DNA from: CAYHWW01 sp964360145
Lineage (GTDB): Bacteria; Bdellovibrionota; UBA1018; CAYHWW01
Assembly: GCA_964360145.1 (NCBI GenBank)
Contig: CAYHWW010000026.1
Location: 1 to 30,546 of the forward strand
DNA: 30,546 bases
Reading direction: 5' to 3'
The notes beneath the pieces were generated by a model. The model had not been told where the DNA came from. It saw nothing but the letters and a program-made list of their open reading frames with translations, and did not search any database. This document shows positions 15,895 through 22,943 of the stretch, piece by piece. The position numbers and the translations under genes were made by a program. Numbering within the stretch: position 1 is the first letter of the stretch; the number at the start of each line of letters is the position of its first letter.

Positions 15895-16821
15895 CTACAT
15901 GTCCACTAAGTCCCTCAGCAAGAGGCGCTGACAGCGGGAGCGGTACTGAAGAATGTGGACACGGGCCATTCTTCGATCCACAAGCGAGGGGAACATGGGC
16001 TTGAACTTACTGTTCCCCATGATCGAATCGTAGCGGGCGAGATCTTCCATAGGTTCATTGTAGGCATAAAGATCGTTTAATCCGAAGGCATGCCCAAGCT
16101 CATGCAGAATCGTAGCAAATAAAAGCTGACTCCGCTTTTGCTCGATCCACACGCTTCTGCCGTCATAAATAATGGGTTTAGATCTCAAGATCTCGCGTGC
16201 CACCGTTTCTACATCGAGCAGCTCGCCGGTGTATCGAGCAAGTGGCGTATAATGGTCGTTTTCGGGCTTGTCTCCGGCGACGTAAACTCGGCCATCATTT
16301 TGAAGTGCTGTCCGCAGCGACGTCCATGGCCATTTTGGACTTGGGTGCAGTTCAACAACGGGAAGGATCTTGTCTTTGCGCACCCGATAGAGAGAAGTGA
16401 GGAAGCTGGCCGCCACGCCTCCGTCCCGGTGGCCAGAGGAGTGCAAGGTATTTTCGCTAAAAGACAAAACAAGATCAGCACGATCTAGTGACGGCGCCTC
16501 GTCGATATGCACGTCGTGAAAACCCAGAGCGATAAGCCAAACGCGGAGCGCGACTTCAAAGTCAAACCTGAGATCATCCGTCGTGACCTCTGTGAGATCA
16601 GTGACAATAGAATAACGGATGAGTTGATTTTTAAGCGCGGTAGGTAGAGTGGCATCAGCGGAGCCGCCGTACCATTCTGGATACATATAGGTCATGCCTG
16701 GTGGCAGACCATCTCCAAGGGCTGCTGCAAAAGCGAGGCGAGAGGTCGTGGTTGTCGCGATGATACCCGCGATAAAAATGCAGATTATCTTCGTGATCAC
16801 GGGGCTCTTAATTCGACACAT
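15895..16821 (-). CDS. Secreted zinc metalloprotease, metzincin-like (HExxHxxGxxD)
   Basis: This 308-residue protein has a Sec signal peptide (hydrophobic stretch about 10-24, AFA-type cleavage near residue 32). Its zinc site is HELGHAFGLND with His240, Glu241 and His244; the third ligand position is Asp250 rather than His. SIMG at 267-270 provides the Met-turn expected of metzincins. The Asp third ligand is known from snapalysin-type enzymes, but the rest of the sequence does not let me name a peptidase family. The N-terminal ~200 residues may form a propeptide plus the upper catalytic lobe (RFDFEVALRVW and ADLVLSFSEN resemble the matrixin strand/helix arrangement). It should be active outside the cytoplasm. 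It is a single gene with its own promoter and an unusually short leader, and is AT-richer than the operons around it. Confidence 0.82.
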   Translation of the reverse strand: MCRIKSPVITKIICIFIAGIIATTTTSRLAFAAALGDGLPPGMTYMYPEWYGGSADATLPTALKNQLIRYSIVTDLTEVTTDDLRFDFEVALRVWLIALGFHDVHIDEAPSLDRADLVLSFSENTLHSSGHRDGGVAASFLTSLYRVRKDKILPVVELHPSPKWPWTSLRTALQNDGRVYVAGDKPENDHYTPLARYTGELLDVETVAREILRSKPIIYDGRSVWIEQKRSQLLFATILHELGHAFGLNDLYAYNEPMEDLARYDSIMGNSKFKPMFPSLVDRRMARVHILQYRSRCQRLLLRDLVDM

Positions 16822-16830
16822 GGCGTCAGC

Positions 16831-16858
16831 AATATACTAGTCAGACATCAATGGTCAA
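16831..16858 (-). promoter_or_regulatory. Promoter of the metalloprotease gene
   Basis: On the minus strand TTGACC (16858-16853), a 16-nt spacer and TATATT (16836-16831) form a good sigma70-type promoter. The expected transcription start lies about 7 nt after the -10, near 16824, only some 3 nt ahead of the ATG at 16821. The mRNA would be essentially leaderless. Confidence 0.6.
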
Positions 16859-17019
16859 CTTCAGGCGTTTTCATCTCAAATGATCGTTTCTGAAGCGAGA
16901 ATCGAGGGACGGAGGCCTCGGAGGAGGAGAAGAGGGTATCAGTACGGGAATGCTAAGCATGGCGCACCACAGTCCTTTGGTAAACCATCTGACCTACGCC
17001 AAAACGCCATTTATCGTTC

Positions 17020-17055
17020 AAAAAATATAAACGCCCCGTGGTGATCCATGAGGCG
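17020..17055 (-). terminator. Probable intrinsic terminator after the HAD gene
   Basis: On the minus strand CGCCT (17055-17051) pairs with GGGCG (17036-17032), with an inner TGG/CCA pair of arms. The hairpin is followed by a T-rich tract (TTTATATTTTTT, about 17031-17020). It lies 17 nt after the HAD stop codon. The stem is short, so strength is uncertain. Confidence 0.5.
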
Positions 17056-17071
17056 CATTGCGGGTCTTCTT

Positions 17072-17755
17072 TCAGCGCGCGGCAAGAAGGGATTCAAGCC
17101 CTTCAATCTCATGGTACCCATCGACGACCAAGTGCGCCCCCGCTTCCACCAGCGCTTCACGGCTCCGTGACGTGGTGATGGCCACCGCCTGGCAGCCCGC
17201 CGCCAGGGCCGCTTGGACCCCCACGGTGGCGTCTTCGATGACCACGCAGCGGAGGGCCGGGATGCCCAGTCCCGCCACGGCCTTCAAAAAGACTTCGGGG
17301 TGGGGTTTGCCATGGCTGATGTCGCTGCCGGTGATCACGGACTTCATGCGACCCTTGAGTCCGAGGCGGGTGAGAGCCAGTTCCACGTTCTCCCGGGGCC
17401 CCGAAGAGCCCACGGCCAAGGGCACACCCGCGGCCTCAAGGCGCGCCACGAAATCCAAAACCCCAGGGATGGGCTGGAGCTGAGTAGCGGCCATGGCGCG
17501 ATAGAGCTCTTCTTTCTCCTCGGCCAGGGTCTGGATCCGCGCCGCGCTGAGGGGGCCCGCCCGTTCCCCCAGCCACAGCGGCAGAATCTGGTTGTTGTGC
17601 ATGCCCACGGTGCGCTTAAGCAGTTCTTCGCTGAAGGGCACCCGGAGCTGCGCACCCAGGGCTTGGAACGCTTGCAGATGCAGCGCATTGGAATCCACCA
17701 GCACGCCGTCCATATCGAAGATGACGCCGAAGGATAGCACGGGGGTTGAGGTCAT
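17072..17755 (-). CDS. HAD-superfamily phosphatase / beta-phosphoglucomutase-like
   Basis: This 227-residue protein belongs to HAD subfamily I with an alpha-helical cap. Motif I is FDMDGVLVDS (nucleophile and acid Asp at about residues 14 and 16). Motif II is VGSSG, motif III the Lys in SHGKPHPEVFLKA, and motif IV VIEDATVGVQAALAAG. The DGVLVDSNxLH pattern and KPxPEVF are shared by beta-phosphoglucomutases and CbbY/Gph-like phosphatases; the substrate cannot be fixed. Its ATG overlaps the stop of the preceding exported-protein gene (ATGA), so the two are translationally coupled. A cytoplasmic sugar-phosphate enzyme tied to an exported protein of unknown function is the oddity here. A terminator-like hairpin follows at 17020-17055. 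Confidence 0.88.
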   Translation of the reverse strand: MTSTPVLSFGVIFDMDGVLVDSNALHLQAFQALGAQLRVPFSEELLKRTVGMHNNQILPLWLGERAGPLSAARIQTLAEEKEELYRAMAATQLQPIPGVLDFVARLEAAGVPLAVGSSGPRENVELALTRLGLKGRMKSVITGSDISHGKPHPEVFLKAVAGLGIPALRCVVIEDATVGVQAALAAGCQAVAITTSRSREALVEAGAHLVVDGYHEIEGLESLLAAR

Positions 17756-19260
17756 TTGCTTTCGTCGTAGACTGCTTTGCAGCTGGGGATGAGGTTATCG
17801 CGCACGAGGTTCACTGTAGCAACCCTAGACCCTTTGAAATTCACTTCTGCGCCGCCTACGAGGTTGGTCGTTGCGAGAGCGCTGGGGAAGGTCTGCGCGT
17901 AGCCCACTTGGAGGAAGCGCACTTCGTCGTGCACGGGCAGCCCGTCGAGGCTGAGGTCAATGATGGAGCAGACGGCAATGTTGTTGGGCACCACTTGCAG
18001 GCCATCTTCGGGGACGATGGGGGGCCAATTGGTGAATTCCATGCGCTGATCTTGGGATACGATGTCCGCATCGGTGATTGCTTCATACCAGCCACGATAT
18101 TCGCCAGTCACTGCCTGGATCAAGCGGTTCATTACTCGCTGTAGTTCATTGCTGTTCTGGTTATTATTGATGACTGTCAGGCTGGGCTCTGATTGGCGGA
18201 TGCCGCGCAGGGGGTGGCAGGCTTCCGCTTTGCCCTGTTTGTAGTAGTAGAAATCCACGCCGTCCATGGGGGTGATGTATCTACCACCGAACACGCCAGC
18301 TACTGAGCCATAGCGTAGTTGGACTGCGGCATGGCGACCCCGATCCAGGTTGCCGCCCATGATATTGAAGAAATGAGAGTTCTTGTCGCTGAGGAGCGCC
18401 ATGTCCGTGTAAATGCGGCCTTTGGCGTTAGCGATGGCGCGTTCAAAGGCCGCGGTCACCGTTCTTTCGTTCGCAGAGCTGGTTATGTGGCCATGCGCGT
18501 CTGAAAAACCGGCGCCGCTGGAAAAATACGGGGACTCAGCCCTGGTCGCGATGCTTAAACGGAAGTCGTCGCCGCCATTGATATCGGCCACGAGGGCCCG
18601 AAGAAGGGCTGAGTTGCCGCCCTCCTGCATGATGATGTCTTCAATTGTGGCGTCATGGTGCGCCTTCCGCGAGGCGGCATTTTGTGATCCGAATTCCGCG
18701 TTCTCTTTCTGAGCGATTAGATTAAAGCGATTGCTGATCACTTGGGCAAGGCCAGAGCGCACAGCGCTCCGCTGGGTCTCGTCGGTGAGGGAGTTGATCA
18801 CGGCGTTGAGCCCGTCAACGACGGTATTCAGTTCGGCAATGAGAGGGGTATTGTTGTGGATGATTTGTTTTGCACGGATGATTCTTTCCACGGCCTCGCT
18901 ACGATCGATGAGGTACGAACTCAGGGCATTTTGGGATAACAATGTAGCCCCACCATCTTCTGGGAAGAAGAAGTTCACTAGGCCCACGGGTTCAGCGATG
19001 CGGCGGGCGATGACCTGGGCCAGCGCCACATGGGACTCGCTCATGGAGTTGCGAGCCCGGGCGCCGAGGTCGCCCACCGCGGCTTGGGCGCGGGTGATCT
19101 GAGGGTTGTGCTGGTTCAGCACCGCGGCCTTTTGCGCTTCAAGCTCTTGGATGCGCGTCAGGCATTGCTCTCTTTGGAAGCGAAGGCCCTCATCTTGGGC
19201 GAAGGAAACAGAGGTCAGAGCAGAGCAGGCGGCCAAGGAAAGGATCAAAGAACGCTTCAT
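17752..19260 (-). CDS. Exported protein of unrecognised family, tandem paralogue 1
   Basis: This 502-residue protein is not one I recognise. MKRSLILSLAAC at the N-terminus leads to SVSFA and a probable signal-peptidase-I site after residue 21. The LAAC could also serve as a lipobox (Cys12), though that would be a very short signal. The N-terminal half is helix-prone and rich in Ala, Glu, Gln and Arg. The C-terminal half holds the blocks shared with the neighbour: LSDKNSHFFNIMGGNLDRGR at 290-309, AAVQLRYGSV, GVDFYYYKQG, NNIAVCSIIDL, DGLPV and VRDNLIPSC. The mature part has exactly four cysteines (33, 348, 431, 494), all conserved in the paralogue, so two disulfides are likely. AGGAG lies 8 nt before the ATG. 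It overlaps the HAD gene by 4 nt. Confidence 0.88.
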   Translation of the reverse strand: MKRSLILSLAACSALTSVSFAQDEGLRFQREQCLTRIQELEAQKAAVLNQHNPQITRAQAAVGDLGARARNSMSESHVALAQVIARRIAEPVGLVNFFFPEDGGATLLSQNALSSYLIDRSEAVERIIRAKQIIHNNTPLIAELNTVVDGLNAVINSLTDETQRSAVRSGLAQVISNRFNLIAQKENAEFGSQNAASRKAHHDATIEDIIMQEGGNSALLRALVADINGGDDFRLSIATRAESPYFSSGAGFSDAHGHITSSANERTVTAAFERAIANAKGRIYTDMALLSDKNSHFFNIMGGNLDRGRHAAVQLRYGSVAGVFGGRYITPMDGVDFYYYKQGKAEACHPLRGIRQSEPSLTVINNNQNSNELQRVMNRLIQAVTGEYRGWYEAITDADIVSQDQRMEFTNWPPIVPEDGLQVVPNNIAVCSIIDLSLDGLPVHDEVRFLQVGYAQTFPSALATTNLVGGAEVNFKGSRVATVNLVRDNLIPSCKAVYDESK

Positions 19261-19289
19261 GGATAGAACTCCTGGTTTTGATTCGCTGC

Positions 19290-19318
19290 ATTATGCCTGT
19301 GTGCAGGAATAATGTAAA
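19290..19318 (-). promoter_or_regulatory. Promoter of paralogue 1
   Basis: On the minus strand TTTACA (19318-19313), a 17-nt spacer and CATAAT (19295-19290) form a sigma70-type promoter, with the start codon at 19260 and AGGAG in between. Just upstream is TACTATTCTACT (19330-19319), which matches the element upstream of paralogue 2 at 11 of 12 bases. Confidence 0.65.
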
Positions 19319-19348
19319 GTAGAATAGTACGGTATTCGCGATCTACGT

Positions 19349-20911
19349 CTACTTGTGTTCGTCGTAGACTGCTTGGCAGCTGGGGATAAGGTTGTCGCGA
19401 ACAAAGTCCAGCTGACGGACGTCGATGCCAATGAAATCCGTCGCACGATAGTTTGTGCCTGAGAAGTGGTCACCCCTGATGGCGCTGAGGAACTGATCCC
19501 AAGAGGAGGTCCCCACTTGGAGGAGGCGCACTTCGGTGCGCACCGGGAGACCGTCGCTGCGGAGGTCGATGATGGAACATACCGCGATGTTGTTAGGCAG
19601 CCAGCCGATACCCCCGATATGGATGGGCAGCTGCCTGGGGAGTTGCATCCGGTTACTTTGGGCGGTCACGTCCTCTTCGGTGATTTCATGGTTGTTGCCG
19701 CGGTAGATGCCGTCGATGCCGGTGAGGGTTCCCAGCCATTCGTTGATGGCGGCACGCAATGAGGAGTAGGGGCGCCGACTATAGTCCCAGGAGTCGCCAG
19801 GGCGCTCCGCTTCTGCTTGGGCATTGAGTGCCAGGTCGAGCTGGGGTTCGGAGGCGGGGATTTCGCGCAGAGTGCTGCAGGCTTCTGCCTGGCCCTGCTT
19901 GTAGTAGTAAAAGTCCACGCCAACTCTGGGGGAGATGCGGCCTTGGCTGTAATCACTAGAGACGGTCCCGCCGCGGACGGACCCGTAACGCAGCTGTACG
20001 GCAGCGTGGCGGCCTCTGTCGAGGTTGCCACCCATGATGTTGAAGAAGTGGGCGTTCTTGTCACTGAGGATCGCCATGTCGCGGAAGATGCGGTCCTTGG
20101 CGGAACCCAAGACGCCATCGAAGGCCCTGTTGATGCTTTCTTCCGTGGGGATGTAGTAACGAGGGCCAAAATAAGGAGATCTCTCGCTGGCGGCGCCCAT
20201 GCGGCGATCATCATCTTCATTGATGCCCGCTACCACGGCGCGGACGGAAGAGAGGTTGCCGTTATCGATGATGGTGTGCTCGATGATGCTCTCGATGTTG
20301 TTTTTACGGTCAGTGGCGTGTAGCAGTTCCCGTTGCGCATGTCGGATGAGTCCCGCCAAAGAATCGCGCTTGCCTTGCAGCTGGCTCAGTCCCGAGCGCA
20401 CGGCGTCCCTCTGTGCTTCTTCAGGGAGGGTGTTGATCACTTCATCCAGGCCCGCGATGACTCGATCCAGTTCGGCGAGCTGAGGGGTGAGGTCATGGAG
20501 CACTTCCATTTTACGAATCATGGTCTCCACGGTGGTGGCGCGGTGGATCAAGGCGCTGCTCAGGCCATCCCTCTCGCTTACGGAGGAGAGGAAGTTCACG
20601 GTGTTCACGGGTTCGCCGATGCGGCGGGCGATGCTTTGGGTGAGGGTGACCTGGGGTTCGCTCATGGAGCTGCGAGCCCGGGCGCCGAGGTCGTCCACCG
20701 TGGCTTGGGCGCGGAGGATCTCAGCGCTGTATTGATTCAGGATGGCAGCCTTGTGGCCTGCCAGTTCTTGGATACGGTTGAGGCACTGTTCCCGCTGGAG
20801 AAGGCGACTTGCCTCTTCGGCGGGATCCGCCGCTGGGGGCGTTTCATCAGCGAAGGAGAAAGAGCTCAATGCAGAGCAGGCAACCAAGGACAGAATCAAA
20901 GAACGCTTCAT
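19349..20911 (-). CDS. Exported protein of unrecognised family, tandem paralogue 2
   Basis: This 520-residue protein is clearly homologous to the product of the gene downstream. They share MKRSLILSL, ACSAL, the QREQCLxRIQEL segment after the signal peptide, ARARxSMSE, IARRIxEPV, the LSDKNxHFFNIMGGNLDRGR block at 282-301, LRYGSV, GVDFYYYKQG, NNIAVCSIIDL, and the terminal VRDNLIPSCxAVYDE. The signal peptide ends SFSFA with cleavage near residue 21. The mature cysteines (43, 345, 445, 512) are the same four as in paralogue 1. The regions between the shared blocks differ in sequence and length, so the duplication is old. The frame is open to 20944, but ATG 20911 matches the paralogue's start and has AGGAG 8 nt ahead. 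No known domain is evident; location is periplasm or outside. Confidence 0.88.
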   Translation of the reverse strand: MKRSLILSLVACSALSSFSFADETPPAADPAEEASRLLQREQCLNRIQELAGHKAAILNQYSAEILRAQATVDDLGARARSSMSEPQVTLTQSIARRIGEPVNTVNFLSSVSERDGLSSALIHRATTVETMIRKMEVLHDLTPQLAELDRVIAGLDEVINTLPEEAQRDAVRSGLSQLQGKRDSLAGLIRHAQRELLHATDRKNNIESIIEHTIIDNGNLSSVRAVVAGINEDDDRRMGAASERSPYFGPRYYIPTEESINRAFDGVLGSAKDRIFRDMAILSDKNAHFFNIMGGNLDRGRHAAVQLRYGSVRGGTVSSDYSQGRISPRVGVDFYYYKQGQAEACSTLREIPASEPQLDLALNAQAEAERPGDSWDYSRRPYSSLRAAINEWLGTLTGIDGIYRGNNHEITEEDVTAQSNRMQLPRQLPIHIGGIGWLPNNIAVCSIIDLRSDGLPVRTEVRLLQVGTSSWDQFLSAIRGDHFSGTNYRATDFIGIDVRQLDFVRDNLIPSCQAVYDEHK

Positions 20912-20942
20912 GGATAGAGCTCCTGGGGTAGTGATGCGGCGC

Positions 20943-20971
20943 ATTATATCAGGGTGCGGAAATGTTGTGAA
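20943..20971 (-). promoter_or_regulatory. Promoter of paralogue 2
   Basis: On the minus strand TTCACA (20971-20966), a 17-nt spacer and a perfect TATAAT (20948-20943) form a strong promoter. TACTATTTTACT lies at its upstream edge (20981-20970), overlapping the -35 by two bases. Layout and spacing match the promoter of paralogue 1. Confidence 0.7.
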
Positions 20972-21003
20972 GTAAAATAGTACAGTATTTATGGGTGTTT
21001 TGC

Positions 21004-21045
21004 TAGATCGACATACTATTTTGATAGATTGACCTAGTAAAATGA
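21004..21045. repeat. Two imperfect 21-bp direct repeats upstream of the AAA ATPase gene
   Basis: TAGATCGACATACTATTTTGA (21004-21024) is followed directly by a second copy, TAGATTGACCTAGTAAAATGA (21025-21045), matching at 15 of 21 positions. They lie in the AT-rich gap between the divergent paralogue-2 promoter and the ATPase gene. The first copy contains TACTATTTT, which also starts the element next to both paralogue promoters. Possibly an operator. Confidence 0.35.
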
Positions 21046-21062
21046 GATAAAATCACTATATA

Positions 21063-22223
21063 TTGAATAATACTGAACTTTTTAAGAACATTTTACTGCC
21101 CCGTCTCGTGGAAGTGGCCCCTCGTATTCAAGTTATTTTGGGACCACGCCAGGTCGGTAAGACCACGGCTATCAAGGCCGTGCTCGCTCAGCAGCATCAG
21201 CCTTATCACTACGCGTCAGCCGATGACTTACTCATCCCGGCAGTGCCCTGGTTACGCGAGCAGTGGGCGAAGGCGGCTCTGCTCTGTCGCAACGCACCTG
21301 AGCGGAGGGCCATTCTCGTCATCGATGAGGTGCAAAAAATCCTAGAATGGTCGGAGGCCCTTAAGTCGTTGTGGGATAACAAAAGTGACGACGGCCTGCG
21401 CGTTGTGCTGCTGGGCTCCAGTTCCCTTCGCATACAAACGGGCTTGTCTGAAAGCTTGGCGGGGCGATTCGAAGTCATACGCGCCTATCACTGGGGCTTG
21501 GTTGAATCCCATGAGGCCTTCGGCTTTTCGCTGGATGATTATCTCACGTTCGGTGGTTACCCGGGGGCAAGCCAATATCGCCACGACTTCGCCCGCTGGT
21601 ATCAGTACGTGAAAGAGTCGATCATCGATGCCGTGCTCATGAAGGACATTCTCGGCCTGAGAAATGTAACTAAACCAGCTTTATTCAGGCAGTGTTTTCA
21701 AATCGCCTGCGCCTACCCAGCTCAAGAGGTGAGTTACACCAAGCTTCTCGGTCAGCTCCAAGATCGGGGCAACACCGATCTTGTGAAACATTATCTTGAA
21801 TTATTCGAAGGGGCCTATCTTATAAAAAGCCTGCTGAAGTACAGCCCCAAGCCCGTAATCAAGAAATCATCGAGCCCCAAAATACTGCCGCTTTGCCCCG
21901 CGCTTGTAACCATAGCGCTTGGGCCTCACCTCACTCACGTACCTGAAATGCGGGGACGCCTTTTGGAGTTAGCCGTGGGCGCTGATTTATGTAGGCTACC
22001 AGGTGATCTTTTTTACTGGAGAGAACGTGGCGTGGAGGTGGACTATGTTTATGCCTTCGCCGGAGAGCTTTTCGCGGTTGAAGTCAAATCAGGTCGACAA
22101 AAATCAACCGCGGGCTTGGCGGAATTTTGTCGACGCTTTAAAAATGCCAAGCCAGTGCTCATCACCGAAGCCAACTACAAAGACTTTGCCCAGAACCCAC
22201 TTGAGTTTCTCAATCAGAGCTAA
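21063..22223 (+). CDS. AAA ATPase with DUF4143 (AAA_14 family)
   Basis: This 386-residue protein belongs to the widespread AAA_14/DUF4143 ATPases. The Walker A GPRQVGKTT is at 27-35, Walker B ILVIDEV at 84-90, and a sensor-like VVLLGSSSL follows. Next come the family's LTFGGYPG segment at 161-168 and a winged-helix-like region (VSYTKLLGQLQDRGN). The C-terminal domain has RGVEVDYVY and LFAVEVKSG, whose Asp327 and Glu340-Val-Lys342 fit the PD-(D/E)XK-like fold reported for DUF4143. The cellular role of this family is unsettled; members are often accessory genes. The only start at the expected N-terminus is TTG at 21063, without a visible ribosome binding site. The gene is complete. The TTG-started histidine phosphatase follows 23 nt later. 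Confidence 0.87.
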   Translation: MNNTELFKNILLPRLVEVAPRIQVILGPRQVGKTTAIKAVLAQQHQPYHYASADDLLIPAVPWLREQWAKAALLCRNAPERRAILVIDEVQKILEWSEALKSLWDNKSDDGLRVVLLGSSSLRIQTGLSESLAGRFEVIRAYHWGLVESHEAFGFSLDDYLTFGGYPGASQYRHDFARWYQYVKESIIDAVLMKDILGLRNVTKPALFRQCFQIACAYPAQEVSYTKLLGQLQDRGNTDLVKHYLELFEGAYLIKSLLKYSPKPVIKKSSSPKILPLCPALVTIALGPHLTHVPEMRGRLLELAVGADLCRLPGDLFYWRERGVEVDYVYAFAGELFAVEVKSGRQKSTAGLAEFCRRFKNAKPVLITEANYKDFAQNPLEFLNQS

Positions 22224-22246
22224 CTCGGATAAAACGGAGTGATCCC

Positions 22247-22933
22247 TTGAAATTACCTCGACCGTCGCACTTGAGTCTCTTGTTGGCCTTGTTTTCCACT
22301 TTTCTTTCCGCTTCCGGGTTTTGCAGCGGCATCTATATTGTCCGACATGGAGAGGGAGAACAGAACGTTCTTAAATTCTTCAATTCGAATCCAAAAAATA
22401 AGAATTACCGTGAGGTCCATCTCACTGAAGCAGGAAAAGAACAGGCAGCATCCACGGCCCGTAAGTTAGCGAGCCAGGGTTTGAGCGGCAAGAACATCAG
22501 CGCAGTTTACGTTTCCCCGCTGCCGAGGGCAAAAGAGACCGCCGGGATTTTGTCGCAAATTCTTGGCGTGGCTTCAGCGAAAATCAAGGAAACCGATGCG
22601 GTGATTGAAACTGACTTTGGAAAGTATGAAGGCACGAAGTACAGCGACTTCCCTTGGGATATTTACGACCATAGTCATGCAAGTGAATATGGTGGTGAGA
22701 CCTACGGTGACGTTCAAAAGAGAGTTCGCGTATTCATGGATAAGCTTTTGCGGAGGTGCGACAGAAACGCCAACATCCTCATTGTCACCCACGGAGAGCC
22801 AGCCACGGCAATTGGTGAATATATTACTGGCGTAAAAAAGGACATGATCAAAACCGGTGAGTCCGTGGAGTTTTCTTGGGATACCGTTTATTCAGGGCCC
22901 ACTGCCCTGTTATGCAAGGGTAAGCTTCGCTGA
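22247..22933 (+). CDS. Exported histidine phosphatase (phosphoglycerate-mutase superfamily)
   Basis: This 228-residue protein carries a Sec signal peptide (hydrophobic core LSLLLALFSTFLSAS, cleavage near 24-27). The phosphatase core follows: IYIVRHGEGE with the phospho-acceptor His, VSPLPRAKETAGIL, the acid region ETDFGKYEG, and VTHGEPATAIGEYI with the second catalytic His. The RHG and THGE motifs are complete, so activity is expected, in the periplasm. It therefore cannot be the glycolytic mutase and is more likely a phosphomonoesterase of branch-1 type. The start is TTG with GGAG 7 nt upstream. It sits 23 nt after the ATPase gene and ends tail to tail with ilvE, 10 nt apart, with no visible terminator. 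Confidence 0.87.
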   Translation: MKLPRPSHLSLLLALFSTFLSASGFCSGIYIVRHGEGEQNVLKFFNSNPKNKNYREVHLTEAGKEQAASTARKLASQGLSGKNISAVYVSPLPRAKETAGILSQILGVASAKIKETDAVIETDFGKYEGTKYSDFPWDIYDHSHASEYGGETYGDVQKRVRVFMDKLLRRCDRNANILIVTHGEPATAIGEYITGVKKDMIKTGESVEFSWDTVYSGPTALLCKGKLR

Positions 22934-22943
22934 AGAAAAACCG

